Shown piece after piece: positions 35,466 through 43,989 of a DNA stretch of 64,000 bases. Every line of letters starts with the position of its first letter. The first letter of the stretch is position 1. Origin of the DNA: Rudanella lutea DSM 19387 (GTDB lineage: Bacteria > Bacteroidota > Bacteroidia > Cytophagales > Spirosomataceae); contig NZ_KB913013.1 in NCBI RefSeq assembly GCF_000383955.1, positions 3,429,694 to 3,493,693 of the forward strand, in the 5' to 3' direction. The position numbers and the translations under genes are program-made. Below the pieces are notes generated by a model, which was not told the DNA's origin, did not search any database, and was given only the letters and a program-made list of their open reading frames with translations.

Positions 35466-37065
35466 CAATCACAAATTCTACCCGTCGGTTTTGTTGCCGG
35501 CCCTCATCGGTATCGTTCGGGGCCACCGGTTTCGACTCGCCGTAACCTTTGCTGCCCACCCGGTCGGGTTCAATGCCTTTGCCAATAAAGTACTCACGGA
35601 CGGCATCGGCCCGATCCTGTGAGAGTTTCAGGTTCGTTTCGTTGGAGCCCACATTATCGGTATGCCCCGCGAGTTCGATAACGAGTTTGGGGTTCTCGTT
35701 CATGGTCGTAACCATCCGGTCGAGTTCAGGGCCCGATTCGGGCCGTAGCTCCGATTTGCCAGTATCGAAGAAAATATTGTTGAGCCGCACCGACCGACCC
35801 ACCTCAATCGGAACAAGTTTCAGCTCCTTGCCTTTGATTTCCTGGAATCCTTTGGGGGCTGAGGTAAGGTCTACGTTGTCGCCTTCGGCAATGAAATTGG
35901 GCGAAATAGCCCGCATACTGTATTTTTTGCCGTAGGGTAGCACAATCTTGTACTCGCCCGTAAGCGGGTCAGAGGTAGCCTCGCCTACTTCTTCGCCGTC
36001 GGGCAGGGTTTGGTACACAATCCGGGCCTGCACGGGCTTGCCGGTCCGTTGGTCAATCACTTTGCCTGTCAGCAAAGCTACGGGGTCGGGGCGGGCCACA
36101 TCGGTACCGGGCTGATTGCTGCCGCCTACCTGTGCCGGTTGGTTGCCTGCAAGCGTCGGATCGGGCGTGTCTTCGATCAGTTTCACGCGTACCACATCGC
36201 CTTTTCCCAGGGTAGCCTTAAACGTAGTCAGATAAGCATAGTCGCCTGCGGCCGAGAGCGTGTAGTAGGCATCGTAGCCTTCGGTATTGAACTTAGGGCC
36301 AATGTTTACCGGTTTCGACCAGCGTTTCCAGGTTTTGTCGATGCGTTTAGATACGTAAATATCGTTGCTGCCCAGGCCGCCTTCGCGGTCGCTGGAGAAG
36401 TACAGCGTGGCCCCGTCGGGGGCCAGAAAGGGCGTTGTCTCGGTGAATTTGGTGTTTACGTCGGCCCCGAGGTTCATGGGTTTGCTCCACGAACCGTCTT
36501 TTTGCCGAAAACTCACGTACAGATCATCTTCTTTGCTGCCTTTTTTCTCGCTGAAGGCCATCAGCAGCGTTTTACCATCGGCCGATAGAAAGCCGCAGTC
36601 AAACTGCCCTTTGCTCATGCCTTCGTAGCCGGGTAGGCTTATTTTTTGGGGAACGCCCCATCCATTAGCCGTGCGTTTGCTGAGCGAAAACCCCCGCGTT
36701 TCGTAGTTGCCGTTGAGGTAGGCTCCTTTTACCAGCATGGTACTGCCGTCGGGCGTAATACTGTAGAGGCAGTTGTACTCTTCTTTATTGAGCGGAGCGG
36801 CCATCCGGCGCGCCGGGCCCCACTTTCCGCTCATGTCCTGTTCAGAATACCAGATGTCCTGACTGCCTTTGTCGCCGTGGGTGTTTTGCGGATGGCTGAT
36901 TCGGGCGAAATACAGGGTTTTTCCGTCCGGCGAGATAACCGGATTGATTTCGTTGTAATCCGAGTTGACCTGATTCCCCAGATTCTCTGCTTTGTATTGA
37001 GCCCAGAGATTGGGCAACGCTACCGTGAGCAGGATACCGGTCAGCAGGATACGAGTGGCATTCAT
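35455..37065 (-). CDS. OmpA-family protein with beta-propeller (PD40) repeats
   Basis: Cell-envelope protein of 536 residues. After a signal peptide (to about residue 22, LPNLWAQ) come WD40-like/PD40 repeats (VISPDGKTLYFAR, LAPDGATLYFSSDREGG). A carboxypeptidase-regulatory-like domain lies near residues 330-400 (LTGKVIDQRTGKPVQARIV), then the peptidoglycan-binding OmpA domain (IFFDTGKSELRPES, ELAGHTDNVGSNETN, LSQDRADAV, and the end NRRVEFVIVKK). This arrangement is typical of Bacteroidota envelope proteins such as those near type IX secretion and gliding genes; none of those genes is nearby. Confidence 0.9.
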   Translation of the reverse strand: MNATRILLTGILLTVALPNLWAQYKAENLGNQVNSDYNEINPVISPDGKTLYFARISHPQNTHGDKGSQDIWYSEQDMSGKWGPARRMAAPLNKEEYNCLYSITPDGSTMLVKGAYLNGNYETRGFSLSKRTANGWGVPQKISLPGYEGMSKGQFDCGFLSADGKTLLMAFSEKKGSKEDDLYVSFRQKDGSWSKPMNLGADVNTKFTETTPFLAPDGATLYFSSDREGGLGSNDIYVSKRIDKTWKRWSKPVNIGPKFNTEGYDAYYTLSAAGDYAYLTTFKATLGKGDVVRVKLIEDTPDPTLAGNQPAQVGGSNQPGTDVARPDPVALLTGKVIDQRTGKPVQARIVYQTLPDGEEVGEATSDPLTGEYKIVLPYGKKYSMRAISPNFIAEGDNVDLTSAPKGFQEIKGKELKLVPIEVGRSVRLNNIFFDTGKSELRPESGPELDRMVTTMNENPKLVIELAGHTDNVGSNETNLKLSQDRADAVREYFIGKGIEPDRVGSKGYGESKPVAPNDTDEGRQQNRRVEFVIVKK

Positions 37066-37107
37066 TGGGTCCAGAAAGGCAGAGCTTTAATTAACTACGC
37101 TAAAACC

Positions 37108-37141
37108 AAAGATGTCATCCCTGAAACAAGATGACATCTTT
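37108..37141. terminator. Palindromic hairpin between psd and the OmpA gene
   Basis: AAAGATGTCATC and GATGACATCTTT enclose a ten-base loop (CCTGAAACAA). It lies after psd on the minus strand and probably terminates it. The core resembles the hairpin at 47520-47590 (see findings). Confidence 0.8.
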
Positions 37142-37176
37142 AAAAACGAAATAAAAGACATTTTTCGTGCCAACGT

Positions 37177-37842
37177 TTACTCGGGCAATTCGGCCAGAAC
37201 CGATACGCCCCCCTGCATCTTATCGCCCAGTTTAACCTTCACTTTGGCATTGAGGGGTACGTACACATCCACGCGTGAGCCAAACTTGATAAAGCCCATT
37301 TCGCTTCCCTGCTCTACGGGCTCGCCTTCTTTCACGTACCACACGATTCGGCGGGCCATAGCGCCGGCAATCTGCCGGAAAAGCACCTGAATGCCGTTTT
37401 TGGTTTCCAGAACTACCGTAGTTCGTTCGTTTTCGGTGCTCGATTTGGGGTGCCAGGCCACCAGATACTTACCTGGATAATACCGGAAGTACTTTACAAT
37501 ACCCGTAACCGGGTTGCGGTTAACGTGTACATTGAGGGGCGACATAAAAATAGAGATTTGCCGACGCCGTTCCTTGAAGTATTCGGTTTCTTCGGTTTCT
37601 TCAATCACAACCACGGTGCCGTCGGCGGGGGCTACCACTTGCCGGTCGTGAATGGTAAGCGCCCGGTTGGGAACCCGGAAAAACTGAACCACCAGGGCAA
37701 ACAAAACGAGGCTAACAACGGCCATAAGGACAATAGCCGTGGTGTTGCCAGCGAACAAAAAATAGTAAGCAAGACCATTGATCACCAGTAAAGCCAGTGC
37801 GGTGGTGAGCATGATCGTGTTGCCTTCGCGGTGCAGACGCAT
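37177..37842 (-). CDS. psd: Phosphatidylserine decarboxylase
   Basis: Membrane-associated enzyme that makes phosphatidylethanolamine, of the short pyruvoyl-dependent type. The 221-residue length and two N-terminal hydrophobic helices (about residues 12-52) fit. Motifs are VVAPADGTVVVIEE, IFMSPLNVHVNRNP and the self-cleavage site in MGFIKFGSRVDV, where the Gly-Ser bond is cut to form the pyruvoyl group. The start MRLHREGNT is preferred because an earlier frame runs through the hairpin at 37861-37918. It follows gdhA on the same strand. Confidence 0.93.
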   Translation of the reverse strand: MRLHREGNTIMLTTALALLVINGLAYYFLFAGNTTAIVLMAVVSLVLFALVVQFFRVPNRALTIHDRQVVAPADGTVVVIEETEETEYFKERRRQISIFMSPLNVHVNRNPVTGIVKYFRYYPGKYLVAWHPKSSTENERTTVVLETKNGIQVLFRQIAGAMARRIVWYVKEGEPVEQGSEMGFIKFGSRVDVYVPLNAKVKVKLGDKMQGGVSVLAELPE

Positions 37843-37860
37843 AATGACGGGTAAATAAAA

Positions 37861-37918
37861 ATGGATAATGTATAGTGTTTGCCAACAAAGTCGTTGGGCA
37901 AAAATATACATTATCCAT
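37861..37918. repeat. Long hairpin upstream of psd
   Basis: ATGGATAATGTATA and TATACATTATCCAT are perfect 14-bp arms, with an inner TTTGCC and GGCAAA pair around an AACAAAGTCGTT loop. It lies between glutamate dehydrogenase and psd on the minus strand, 19 bp before the psd start. It may be a terminator or leader structure. Confidence 0.7.
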
Positions 37919-38043
37919 CAGAAGTGGTTTTGGTTTTGGGTTTATCGCCTGTGGTTCGCTAAAAAGACGAGTAAGCTAATACAAGTCGATGCGCGGTAAG
38001 CACCCAAACACGAAACCAAAACCTAATCCCCAAAAACCATGAA

Positions 38044-39318
38044 TTAGTACCCGCCCCGGAATTTATAGGTGCTGGCAACTTTCTCAATAGCTACTACGTA
38101 AGCCGCCAAACGAAGCGGAATCTTGTGCTTCTGCGACACATCGAACACCCGGTCGAAAGCGTCCTTCATGGCGCGGTCGGCCCGGCGGTTGATCCGGTCG
38201 AGGGTCCACTTGTAGCCAATCCGGTTCTGTACCCATTCGAAATACGATACCGTAACTCCACCGGCATTGGCCAGAATATCGGGGACCACCAGAATGCCTT
38301 TGTTGTTGATAATTTCGTCGGCGCTGGCAGAGGTGGGGCCGTTGGCACCCTCCACAATCATTTTAGCCTGAATCTGCCCCGCATTTTCGTCGGTGATGAC
38401 GTCTTCTTTAGCGGCTGGCACCAGCAGGTCAACGGGTAAGGTCAGGAGTTCTTCGTTCGAGATCTTCTCGGCACCCGTGAATCCTTCCAACGTGCCTTTG
38501 TTGGCATTGCGGTAGTTCATGGCAGCCGTGATATCGATTCCTTTCTCGTTGTAATAACCGCCCGAAATGTCGCTCACAGCTACTACGGTTACGCCCCGCT
38601 CGTGCAGCAGCTCAGCCGCAAACGAACCAACGTTACCAAAGCCCTGAATAGCGGCCGTAGCGCGGTAGGGGTTAAGCCGGATTTTGTCCATGGCGGCCAA
38701 TGCAGCCACGGTTACCCCCCGGCCTGTGGCTTCGGTACGGCCGAGTGAGCCGCCCAATACGAGCGGTTTGCCGGTTACGACGCCGTTGACGGTCATGCCG
38801 CGGGCTTTCGAGTATTCGTCGACGATCCAGGCCATCTCGCGCGGGCCGGTGCCCATGTCGGGAGCCGGAATGTCGCGGTCGGGGCCAAATACGTCGAGCA
38901 TCTGTACGGTGTATGCCCGGATCAGTCGTTCGATTTCGCCGGCCGACATCTCGCGGGGGTTGCAGGCAATGCCCCCTTTGGCACCTCCGTACGGAATATC
39001 AACAACGGCGCATTTCCAGGTCATCCAGGCGGCCAAAGCGCGTACCTCATCGAGGTGTACGCCCGGATCGAGCCGGATACCACCCTTGGCCGGGCCGAGG
39101 ATGTTGGAGTGAATAACACGGTACCCTTCAAACACCTTGATGCTGCCATTGTCCATCGTAACGGGCAAGCCAACAATCACCTGGCGGGCGGGTACTTTCA
39201 GGATGTCGTACATCTCATCGCTGATGCCTACAATCTGGGCGGCAGCATCGAAACGTGACATCATCGACTCAAGCGGATTCTCTTTATCTTTTATCGGGGC
39301 TGGTTCAATGTATCCCAT
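38044..39318 (-). CDS. Glu/Leu/Phe/Val-type glutamate dehydrogenase
   Basis: NAD(P)-dependent glutamate dehydrogenase of 424 residues interconverting glutamate and 2-oxoglutarate plus ammonia. Motifs are GPAKGGIRLDPGVHLDEV, the catalytic Lys in LAAWMTWKCAVVDIPYGGAKGGI, DIPAPDMGTGPREM, the Rossmann motif AIQGFGNVGSFAAELL and VEGANGPTSASADEI. Start is MGYIEPAPIK; an ATG two codons earlier is possible, while a longer start at 39378 overlaps the promoter element at 39372-39379. The hexameric short form suggests a catabolic or dual role. psd follows on the same strand. Confidence 0.92.
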   Translation of the reverse strand: MGYIEPAPIKDKENPLESMMSRFDAAAQIVGISDEMYDILKVPARQVIVGLPVTMDNGSIKVFEGYRVIHSNILGPAKGGIRLDPGVHLDEVRALAAWMTWKCAVVDIPYGGAKGGIACNPREMSAGEIERLIRAYTVQMLDVFGPDRDIPAPDMGTGPREMAWIVDEYSKARGMTVNGVVTGKPLVLGGSLGRTEATGRGVTVAALAAMDKIRLNPYRATAAIQGFGNVGSFAAELLHERGVTVVAVSDISGGYYNEKGIDITAAMNYRNANKGTLEGFTGAEKISNEELLTLPVDLLVPAAKEDVITDENAGQIQAKMIVEGANGPTSASADEIINNKGILVVPDILANAGGVTVSYFEWVQNRIGYKWTLDRINRRADRAMKDAFDRVFDVSQKHKIPLRLAAYVVAIEKVASTYKFRGGY

Positions 39319-39371
39319 AACCATGACGCTTATTCCTTCTTTAAACAAAAAAGTTGATGAAGTGTATGTTG

Positions 39372-39379
39372 CAAACATA
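39372..39379 (-). promoter_or_regulatory. -7 promoter element of glutamate dehydrogenase
   Basis: Minus-strand TATGTTTG matches TAnnTTTG exactly; no clear -33 match was found. It would give a leader of about 45 nt. Confidence 0.5.
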
Positions 39380-39581
39380 CCAAAACAAAAACGATAATGC
39401 CTAAAGGATATTTTTTCTTAAACAAGTCCTAAAATTCTGACTAAATAGAATAGTTGCCCGGAACCAGAAGACGCCAAAACGGTATTAGGGCATCTGTTGG
39501 CAAGTCGAAATATTCATTGGAAAATATGGGTTTCTACAATTCGGTAAATTTTTCAAAAAAGTTAGTGTTTGTGTACTAATG
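39380..39581. other. Divergent intergenic region glutamate dehydrogenase / TraR
   Basis: A/T-rich stretch between divergent genes. Apart from the promoters at either edge no operator, hairpin or small gene was recognised. Confidence 0.4.
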
Positions 39582-39613
39582 ATTGAAAAGCCGCGGGTTA
39601 CTGCGTAACTTTG
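39582..39613 (+). promoter_or_regulatory. Promoter of the TraR/DksA gene
   Basis: ATTG at 39582-39585 and TAACTTTG at 39606-39613 (exact TAnnTTTG) are 20 bases apart, matching the Bacteroidota housekeeping promoter. The start codon is 37 bp further on. Confidence 0.75.
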
Positions 39614-39650
39614 CGCCGGCAAAATCAACACACAACCCATCGAGACCCCT

Positions 39651-40037
39651 ATGGTTCAGGAAGAAAAGAAGCGCTATTCGGATGAGGAACTGAAAGAGTT
39701 TGAGGTTCTGATTGGCCAAAAGCTTGAGGCTACCCGAGGTGAGCTTAACTACATTAAAGAAACGCTCAGTAAACGGAACGATAGCGGTACCGACAACACA
39801 TCGGGCAACTCGAAGTTACTGGAAGACGGCGCTGATACAAGCGAGCGCGAAAACCTGAGTCAGTTAGCGGGTCGACTGCAAAAGTTTATTCAGCAATTAG
39901 AGGCCGCCATGGTACGAATCAAAAACGGAACCTACGGCATTTGCAAAGACACGGGTAAGCTGATTCCGAAAGAGCGTTTGCGGGCTGTACCGCACACGCA
40001 GCAGACGATCGAAGCCAAGCTCCGTCAGTCGAACTAA
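39651..40037 (+). CDS. TraR/DksA-family protein with one remaining zinc cysteine
   Basis: Short coiled-coil protein of 128 residues related to DksA/TraR, which bind RNA polymerase in the secondary channel. The family region is GTYGICKDTGKLIPKERLRA near the C-terminus, but only one cysteine is present where four zinc ligands are usual, so no zinc finger can form. This reduced form is common in Bacteroidota. The N-terminal half forms a helical hairpin with acidic tip residues (EDGADTSERENL). It is transcribed alone. Confidence 0.85.
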   Translation: MVQEEKKRYSDEELKEFEVLIGQKLEATRGELNYIKETLSKRNDSGTDNTSGNSKLLEDGADTSERENLSQLAGRLQKFIQQLEAAMVRIKNGTYGICKDTGKLIPKERLRAVPHTQQTIEAKLRQSN

Positions 40038-40042
40038 AGAAC

Positions 40043-40120
40043 CCAAAAGCAAACGGGAGGAAAGAAAAAAGGAGAAAGCGTAAGCCATCTCCCTTCTTCT
40101 TTCCTCCCGTTTGCTTTTGG
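40043..40120. terminator. Purine-first hairpin between convergent genes (3)
   Basis: Arms of about 34 bp (40043-40076 and 40087-40120) have three mismatches. The left arm reads CCAAAAGCAAACGGGAGGAA onwards. It fills the gap between the TraR gene and the convergent TonB-dependent receptor, ending one base from the receptor stop codon. Confidence 0.8.
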
Positions 40121-40121
40121 C

Positions 40122-42503
40122 TTAAAACCGAACCCGAACCCCTACCAGCGCGTTCCGACCCGCTTGCGGAAAAAAGGCATTGTCGGCCTGAACCCGTCCT
40201 TCTGAGACATACGCATACGTGTACCCGTTCGACTCGTACAGCTCGTTAAACACGTTGTTGAGTAGCAGCGTGAGGCTCACCTCTTCGGCAAAACGGGGTT
40301 TCCAGACGTAAGCCAGCCGGATATCATTCACAAAGTACGGATCCAGCCGACGGGCTTCATTCGAGGTGTTGTCGAGGTATTGCTTGCCGACATACTTCGA
40401 CAGCAACGATACGTCGAACCCTTTCAGCAGCGTGTACGTCAGTTGGGAGCCCCCGATCACGTTGGGCGAGAACGAGATGTCTGTTTGGCTGTATTGACGG
40501 ACATCCTGCTTACCGGTATCAAAGTTGTCGAGGTACTCGGTAAACTGCCGGATCTTGTTGCGGCTAAACGTAGTATTGACGTTCCATTGCAGAGCTTTGG
40601 CCAACCGCAGGCCGGCCTCCAGCTCAATACCAGCCCGGTAGCTGCGGTCGACATTGACGCGGTTGTAAGCGCCCACGTCGTTGATCCGGCCCGAAAGCAC
40701 CAGCTGATCGCGGTAGTTCATGTAGTACGCATTGGCAGTGAAAGCGAGCCGGTTTTGCCGCAGCTTGTAGCCAGCCTCCCAGTCGTAGAGCCGTTCAGCC
40801 CGGGGGCGGCTCGTGGGCGACGATTGTGTGAAATCGTCACGGTTGGGCTCTTTGTTGCCTACCGCAAACGACGCATACAGGGTGCTGCGGTCATTTAGTT
40901 CATAAGTCAGGCCGGCTTTGGGGTTGAAAAACGAAAGCTGCGCGGTTTGCTGTACATTGTTCAGGTTGTTGTCGAAGCCCAGAAACGAGTAGTCGACGGT
41001 ACGCACCTGTAAATCGGCAAATGTGGTCAACTGAGTCGTGACCCGGTAGTAAGCCTTTGCGTACAGGTTGAAGTCGTTCTTGGTCGCATCGTTGTCGTAA
41101 TATCGCTGCCGAATGTTGCTTGTGCCTGCAAACCGGGCCCAGATCACCTCACCAAAGTGCTTGCCTTTATACTGATTCCAGCCCCCGCCGATGTTGGCCG
41201 TCAGCCGTCCGAAGCCGGTGTAGTCGAGGGAGAAAATACCGCCATAAAAGTCATTGTCGAGCCACCGGCGCCGGATCAGATCCGAGCGGCTGATGACCGA
41301 GTCGCGAATGGTTACGTTCGGAATTCCGTACCGGCTCAGGCGGTCGTTTTCGCGAAACTGCTCGTAATAGCCCCGGCCTTTGGTGTAAAACGCCGACGCA
41401 TTGAGCCGCCAGTTTCGGCTTAGCTCGTGCGACGAAATAAGCTGATACTGATCCTGCTGGTAGTTATCGGTCTCGTTATCGTACGTGAGTGAGTTGAACG
41501 TCCGATTGGTGGCGAGCAGGTTTTCAGGAACCCCGTTCCAGGCCTGATAGGTTTGCTCGCGGCCTGAGAATACGTTGAGCCGCACGTAGCTTTTCTTGCC
41601 GTAATACCCGCCCGACACATAAAACGATTTGAGGTCGGAGAAGGCCCGGTCGATGAATCCGTCGGACTTGATTGCCGACAGCCGGGCGTCGACTACCCAG
41701 TGATTGTTGAGAAGCCCTGTACCGGCCATCACGGTAGCTTTACGGGTGTTGAACGATCCTCCCGAGAGGTTTACCTCGCCGTATGGGTCTCGCTGCAGAG
41801 CGTTGGTTTGCACGTTGAGCGTTGCCCCGAAAGCCCCGGCCCCGTTGGTGCTCGTGCCTACCCCACGCTGAATCTGCACGCTGCTCACCGATGAGGCAAA
41901 ATCGGGCATATTGACCCAAAACGTCCCCTGCGACTCGGCATCGTTGTACGGAATCCCGTTGAGAGTCACGTTGACGCGGGTAGCATCGGACCCGCGAATC
42001 CGAATGCCCGTGTAACCCACACCTGCCCCGGCATCGGAAGTGGTGACCACCGAGGGCGTAAAGTTGAGCAGAATAGGCAAATCCTGTCCGAGGTTCAGTT
42101 TGCGTAGCTCAGGTGCTGTAACGGTTGAGTACGCAATGGCCGACTTGTCGTTGGCGCGGGTGGCACTGACCACTACTTCGTCGACCACGACCTCGGTTCT
42201 GACGAGCGTAACGTCGAGTTGTGTATTGCCCCCAACGGTTACCGAGCGGGTTTGGGGTTCGTAACCCAGCAGCGAAATCCGGATGGTGTAGGAGCCGGGG
42301 GCTAGATTAGTGAGCCGGTAGCGGCCTTCGGCATCGGCGGTGGTGCCCCGGAAGGAGCCTTCCAGCATGATGGCCGCGCCGGGTAGCGGGCTTTCCGAAT
42401 CGCGGATTTGGCCCGACAGCACAGCCGTTTGGGCCATAGCGGCCAAACTAAACAACCACAGCACAATACTGTGGGCAAGTCGATAGGTTGTCTTTTTTTT
42501 CAT
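40122..42503 (-). CDS. TonB-dependent receptor under TPP riboswitch control, probably thiamine uptake
   Basis: Outer-membrane receptor of 793 residues. Signal peptide ending at AAMAQ, then a carboxypeptidase-regulatory-like domain (LSGQIRDSESPLPGAAIML, residues 29-105), a plug domain (IRIRGSDATRVNVTLNGIP and QRGVGTSTNGAGAFGATL) and a beta-barrel with C-terminal Phe. The leader carries a thiamine pyrophosphate riboswitch (42600-42683), so the natural substrate is probably thiamine or a precursor. No inner-membrane transporter or thi gene is adjacent. Stop codon abuts the hairpin at 40043-40120. Confidence 0.92.
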   Translation of the reverse strand: MKKKTTYRLAHSIVLWLFSLAAMAQTAVLSGQIRDSESPLPGAAIMLEGSFRGTTADAEGRYRLTNLAPGSYTIRISLLGYEPQTRSVTVGGNTQLDVTLVRTEVVVDEVVVSATRANDKSAIAYSTVTAPELRKLNLGQDLPILLNFTPSVVTTSDAGAGVGYTGIRIRGSDATRVNVTLNGIPYNDAESQGTFWVNMPDFASSVSSVQIQRGVGTSTNGAGAFGATLNVQTNALQRDPYGEVNLSGGSFNTRKATVMAGTGLLNNHWVVDARLSAIKSDGFIDRAFSDLKSFYVSGGYYGKKSYVRLNVFSGREQTYQAWNGVPENLLATNRTFNSLTYDNETDNYQQDQYQLISSHELSRNWRLNASAFYTKGRGYYEQFRENDRLSRYGIPNVTIRDSVISRSDLIRRRWLDNDFYGGIFSLDYTGFGRLTANIGGGWNQYKGKHFGEVIWARFAGTSNIRQRYYDNDATKNDFNLYAKAYYRVTTQLTTFADLQVRTVDYSFLGFDNNLNNVQQTAQLSFFNPKAGLTYELNDRSTLYASFAVGNKEPNRDDFTQSSPTSRPRAERLYDWEAGYKLRQNRLAFTANAYYMNYRDQLVLSGRINDVGAYNRVNVDRSYRAGIELEAGLRLAKALQWNVNTTFSRNKIRQFTEYLDNFDTGKQDVRQYSQTDISFSPNVIGGSQLTYTLLKGFDVSLLSKYVGKQYLDNTSNEARRLDPYFVNDIRLAYVWKPRFAEEVSLTLLLNNVFNELYESNGYTYAYVSEGRVQADNAFFPQAGRNALVGVRVRF

Positions 42504-42578
42504 CGACGACGAAAAATGGACGTACAGGTAAAGGGGCTGTTACCTACCGTGGTGAATGTATGTGAAACGATAATTGCT

Positions 42579-42601
42579 GCAGCCGAACACCCGTTCGCTG
42601 C
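42579..42601 (-). promoter_or_regulatory. Hairpin after the TPP aptamer (expression platform candidate)
   Basis: GCAGCGAAC and GTTCGGCTGC pair with a four-base loop and one bulge, directly after the aptamer 3' edge on the minus strand. There is no U run, so it is not a standard terminator; it may act through pairing with the aptamer stem or on translation. Confidence 0.45.
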
Positions 42602-42683
42602 TCCTGTTCCCTTCGACGGCATTACCCGCATCAGGTTCTATGGGTATAATCTCAGCCCGTTGTTTTGGGGCACCCCTGATAAG
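42600..42683 (-). ncRNA. TPP (THI element) riboswitch
   Basis: On the minus strand the conserved blocks of the thiamine pyrophosphate aptamer appear in order: GGGGTGCC (42676-42669), GGCTGAGAT (42657-42649), ACCC (42645-42642), GAACCTGATGC (42638-42628), GGGTAATGCC (42627-42618) and GAAGGGA (42614-42608). Block order and spacing match the THI box, so bound TPP should lower expression of the receptor gene that starts 97 bp downstream. The leader begins near a perfect -7 element at 42694-42701. Confidence 0.95.
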
Positions 42684-42693
42684 ATTAGCGGGG

Positions 42694-42701
42694 CAAAATT
42701 A
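42694..42701 (-). promoter_or_regulatory. -7 promoter element of the riboswitch-controlled receptor
   Basis: Minus-strand TAATTTTG matches TAnnTTTG exactly and places transcription start close to 42687, at the 5' edge of the riboswitch. No clear -33 TTG is seen. Confidence 0.6.
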
Positions 42702-42727
42702 CGAAGGAGGCCGCTTGGGTGTGCGGT

Positions 42728-43660
42728 TTAGAGCGGAATAATTTGTTTCCGATACTGGGCGGGCGACATACCTACTTCGCGCCGGAAGAGTTTCATGAAG
42801 TAAGTCAGGTTGTTAAAGCCACAGTCGATACTGATGTCGGCAAGGCAGCGGTTGGTGGTGCGGAGCAGTTTCGACGCCAGCGCAATGCGTTGACTGTTGA
42901 TATAGTCGACTGGGGTCATGCCGAACGTCTGTTTGAAGGTCCGGTAAAAGTTGGGCTCGCTCATGCAGGCCTGATCGGCCAGCTCCCGGATGTGTAGGCT
43001 GCGGTGGAGGTGCTTGTTGATGTACTGCGCGACATGGGCCAGGCGATTCACGTTAGCAACGGTAGTTTTAGGGTTGAGGAGTAGCGTGCGGGCTTGCGTT
43101 TGCATGAGCCGGACCACCAGCTCCTGCAAAACCAGGTTGGCAAAAACGTCTTTGGCCCGGTTGTTTTCTGTAAAAATGTAAATGAGCCGGGCAATGAGTT
43201 GGTGAATAGGCTCGTCGTTGGTCAGGAAGAAGTTGGTCTGCCCAAACTGCCAGCCGTGCGGATTATCAACGAGGGGCGCCCGGTCGTTGAGCAAATCGGT
43301 TACCTGCTGAACCGTGTCGGGGGCAATGGCAAGCGCGAGGCATTGGGTTGGGTTGTGCATCTGGGCCTCGGGAAAGTCGATGCACATGGTTTCGTTACCC
43401 GGCACAATGACCGACTCGCCCGGCAGAAACTCGAACGAGGGCGTTTGCGGCAGGTGCATCACCTTTTTGCCCCGAATCATGCTGGCCAGTACCGGGCTGC
43501 TGAACGTCAGTTCAACTTTTTCGGCAACGTGGTGGGTTTCGTAAATATTCAGTTCGGCAGAGTCGAGGGTGTACGACGTTCTGTTTTCGACTTCCTGTTC
43601 CAGCCGACGGGTTTCTAAGTGCCGCGAAATATCAAGAGGAGAGGTCTGAACACGCTTCAT
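42728..43660 (-). CDS. AraC-family regulator, probable regulator of the quinone-detoxification genes
   Basis: Transcription factor of 310 residues with an AraC-type cupin-like sensing half and a C-terminal double helix-turn-helix: SLHIRELADQACMSEPNFYR and RCLADISIDCGFNNLTYFMK, ending FRREVGMSPAQYRK. The start MKRVQTSPLD is preferred over one 19 codons upstream. It is divergent from the dioxygenase and esterase genes at 43990 onwards, a layout usual for a regulator and its targets. The effector is unknown; a quinone or phenolic compound is a reasonable guess. Confidence 0.87.
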   Translation of the reverse strand: MKRVQTSPLDISRHLETRRLEQEVENRTSYTLDSAELNIYETHHVAEKVELTFSSPVLASMIRGKKVMHLPQTPSFEFLPGESVIVPGNETMCIDFPEAQMHNPTQCLALAIAPDTVQQVTDLLNDRAPLVDNPHGWQFGQTNFFLTNDEPIHQLIARLIYIFTENNRAKDVFANLVLQELVVRLMQTQARTLLLNPKTTVANVNRLAHVAQYINKHLHRSLHIRELADQACMSEPNFYRTFKQTFGMTPVDYINSQRIALASKLLRTTNRCLADISIDCGFNNLTYFMKLFRREVGMSPAQYRKQIIPL

Positions 43661-43924
43661 AGTGAAATGCCGAATACCGCAAGCGTTAGGCGCAATGGGT
43701 GGTTGTGTGCAGGCCATCCTTGCGTTGGTTCATTGGGGTGGGCCTCAATTTAGTTATAAATTTTGTTTGCATTGTGAAGCCTGGCCCTTTTCTTCCCCAA
43801 ACGTATTTTGGTCGAACAGCGTCTGCATCAGCGGCTTTTTAGTTTTTAGGCTTTTAGAGGCAATCTGTTTTTTGCCGGGTTCTCTAAACTTCTTTTAAAC
43901 AGGTTGAACTTAATCTGAAATTTA
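43661..43924. other. Divergent intergenic region AraC / dioxygenase
   Basis: No gene and no TAnnTTTG promoter was identified in this stretch, which must contain the promoters of both divergent transcription units. The operator-like palindromes lie at its right end. Confidence 0.4.
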
Positions 43925-43956
43925 AATGTATATACATTAAATGTAATGACATTTAA
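43925..43956. promoter_or_regulatory. Two adjacent palindromes, operator candidates of the mhq-like genes
   Basis: A perfect 14-bp palindrome AATGTATATACATT (43925-43938) is joined to a 20-bp inverted repeat TTAAATGTAATGACATTTAA (43937-43956). They share the half-site AATGT/ACATT. They lie 34-65 bp upstream of the dioxygenase start, within promoter distance. Confidence 0.6.
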
Positions 43957-43989
43957 AACAATCCATTCGCCTTCAAACGTTTAAATACC

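Noticed and set aside
37925-38022. G/T-rich and A/C-rich inverted words downstream of glutamate dehydrogenase as a terminator
   Set aside because: Only about 11 bp pair, across a 75-base loop; too weak to call.
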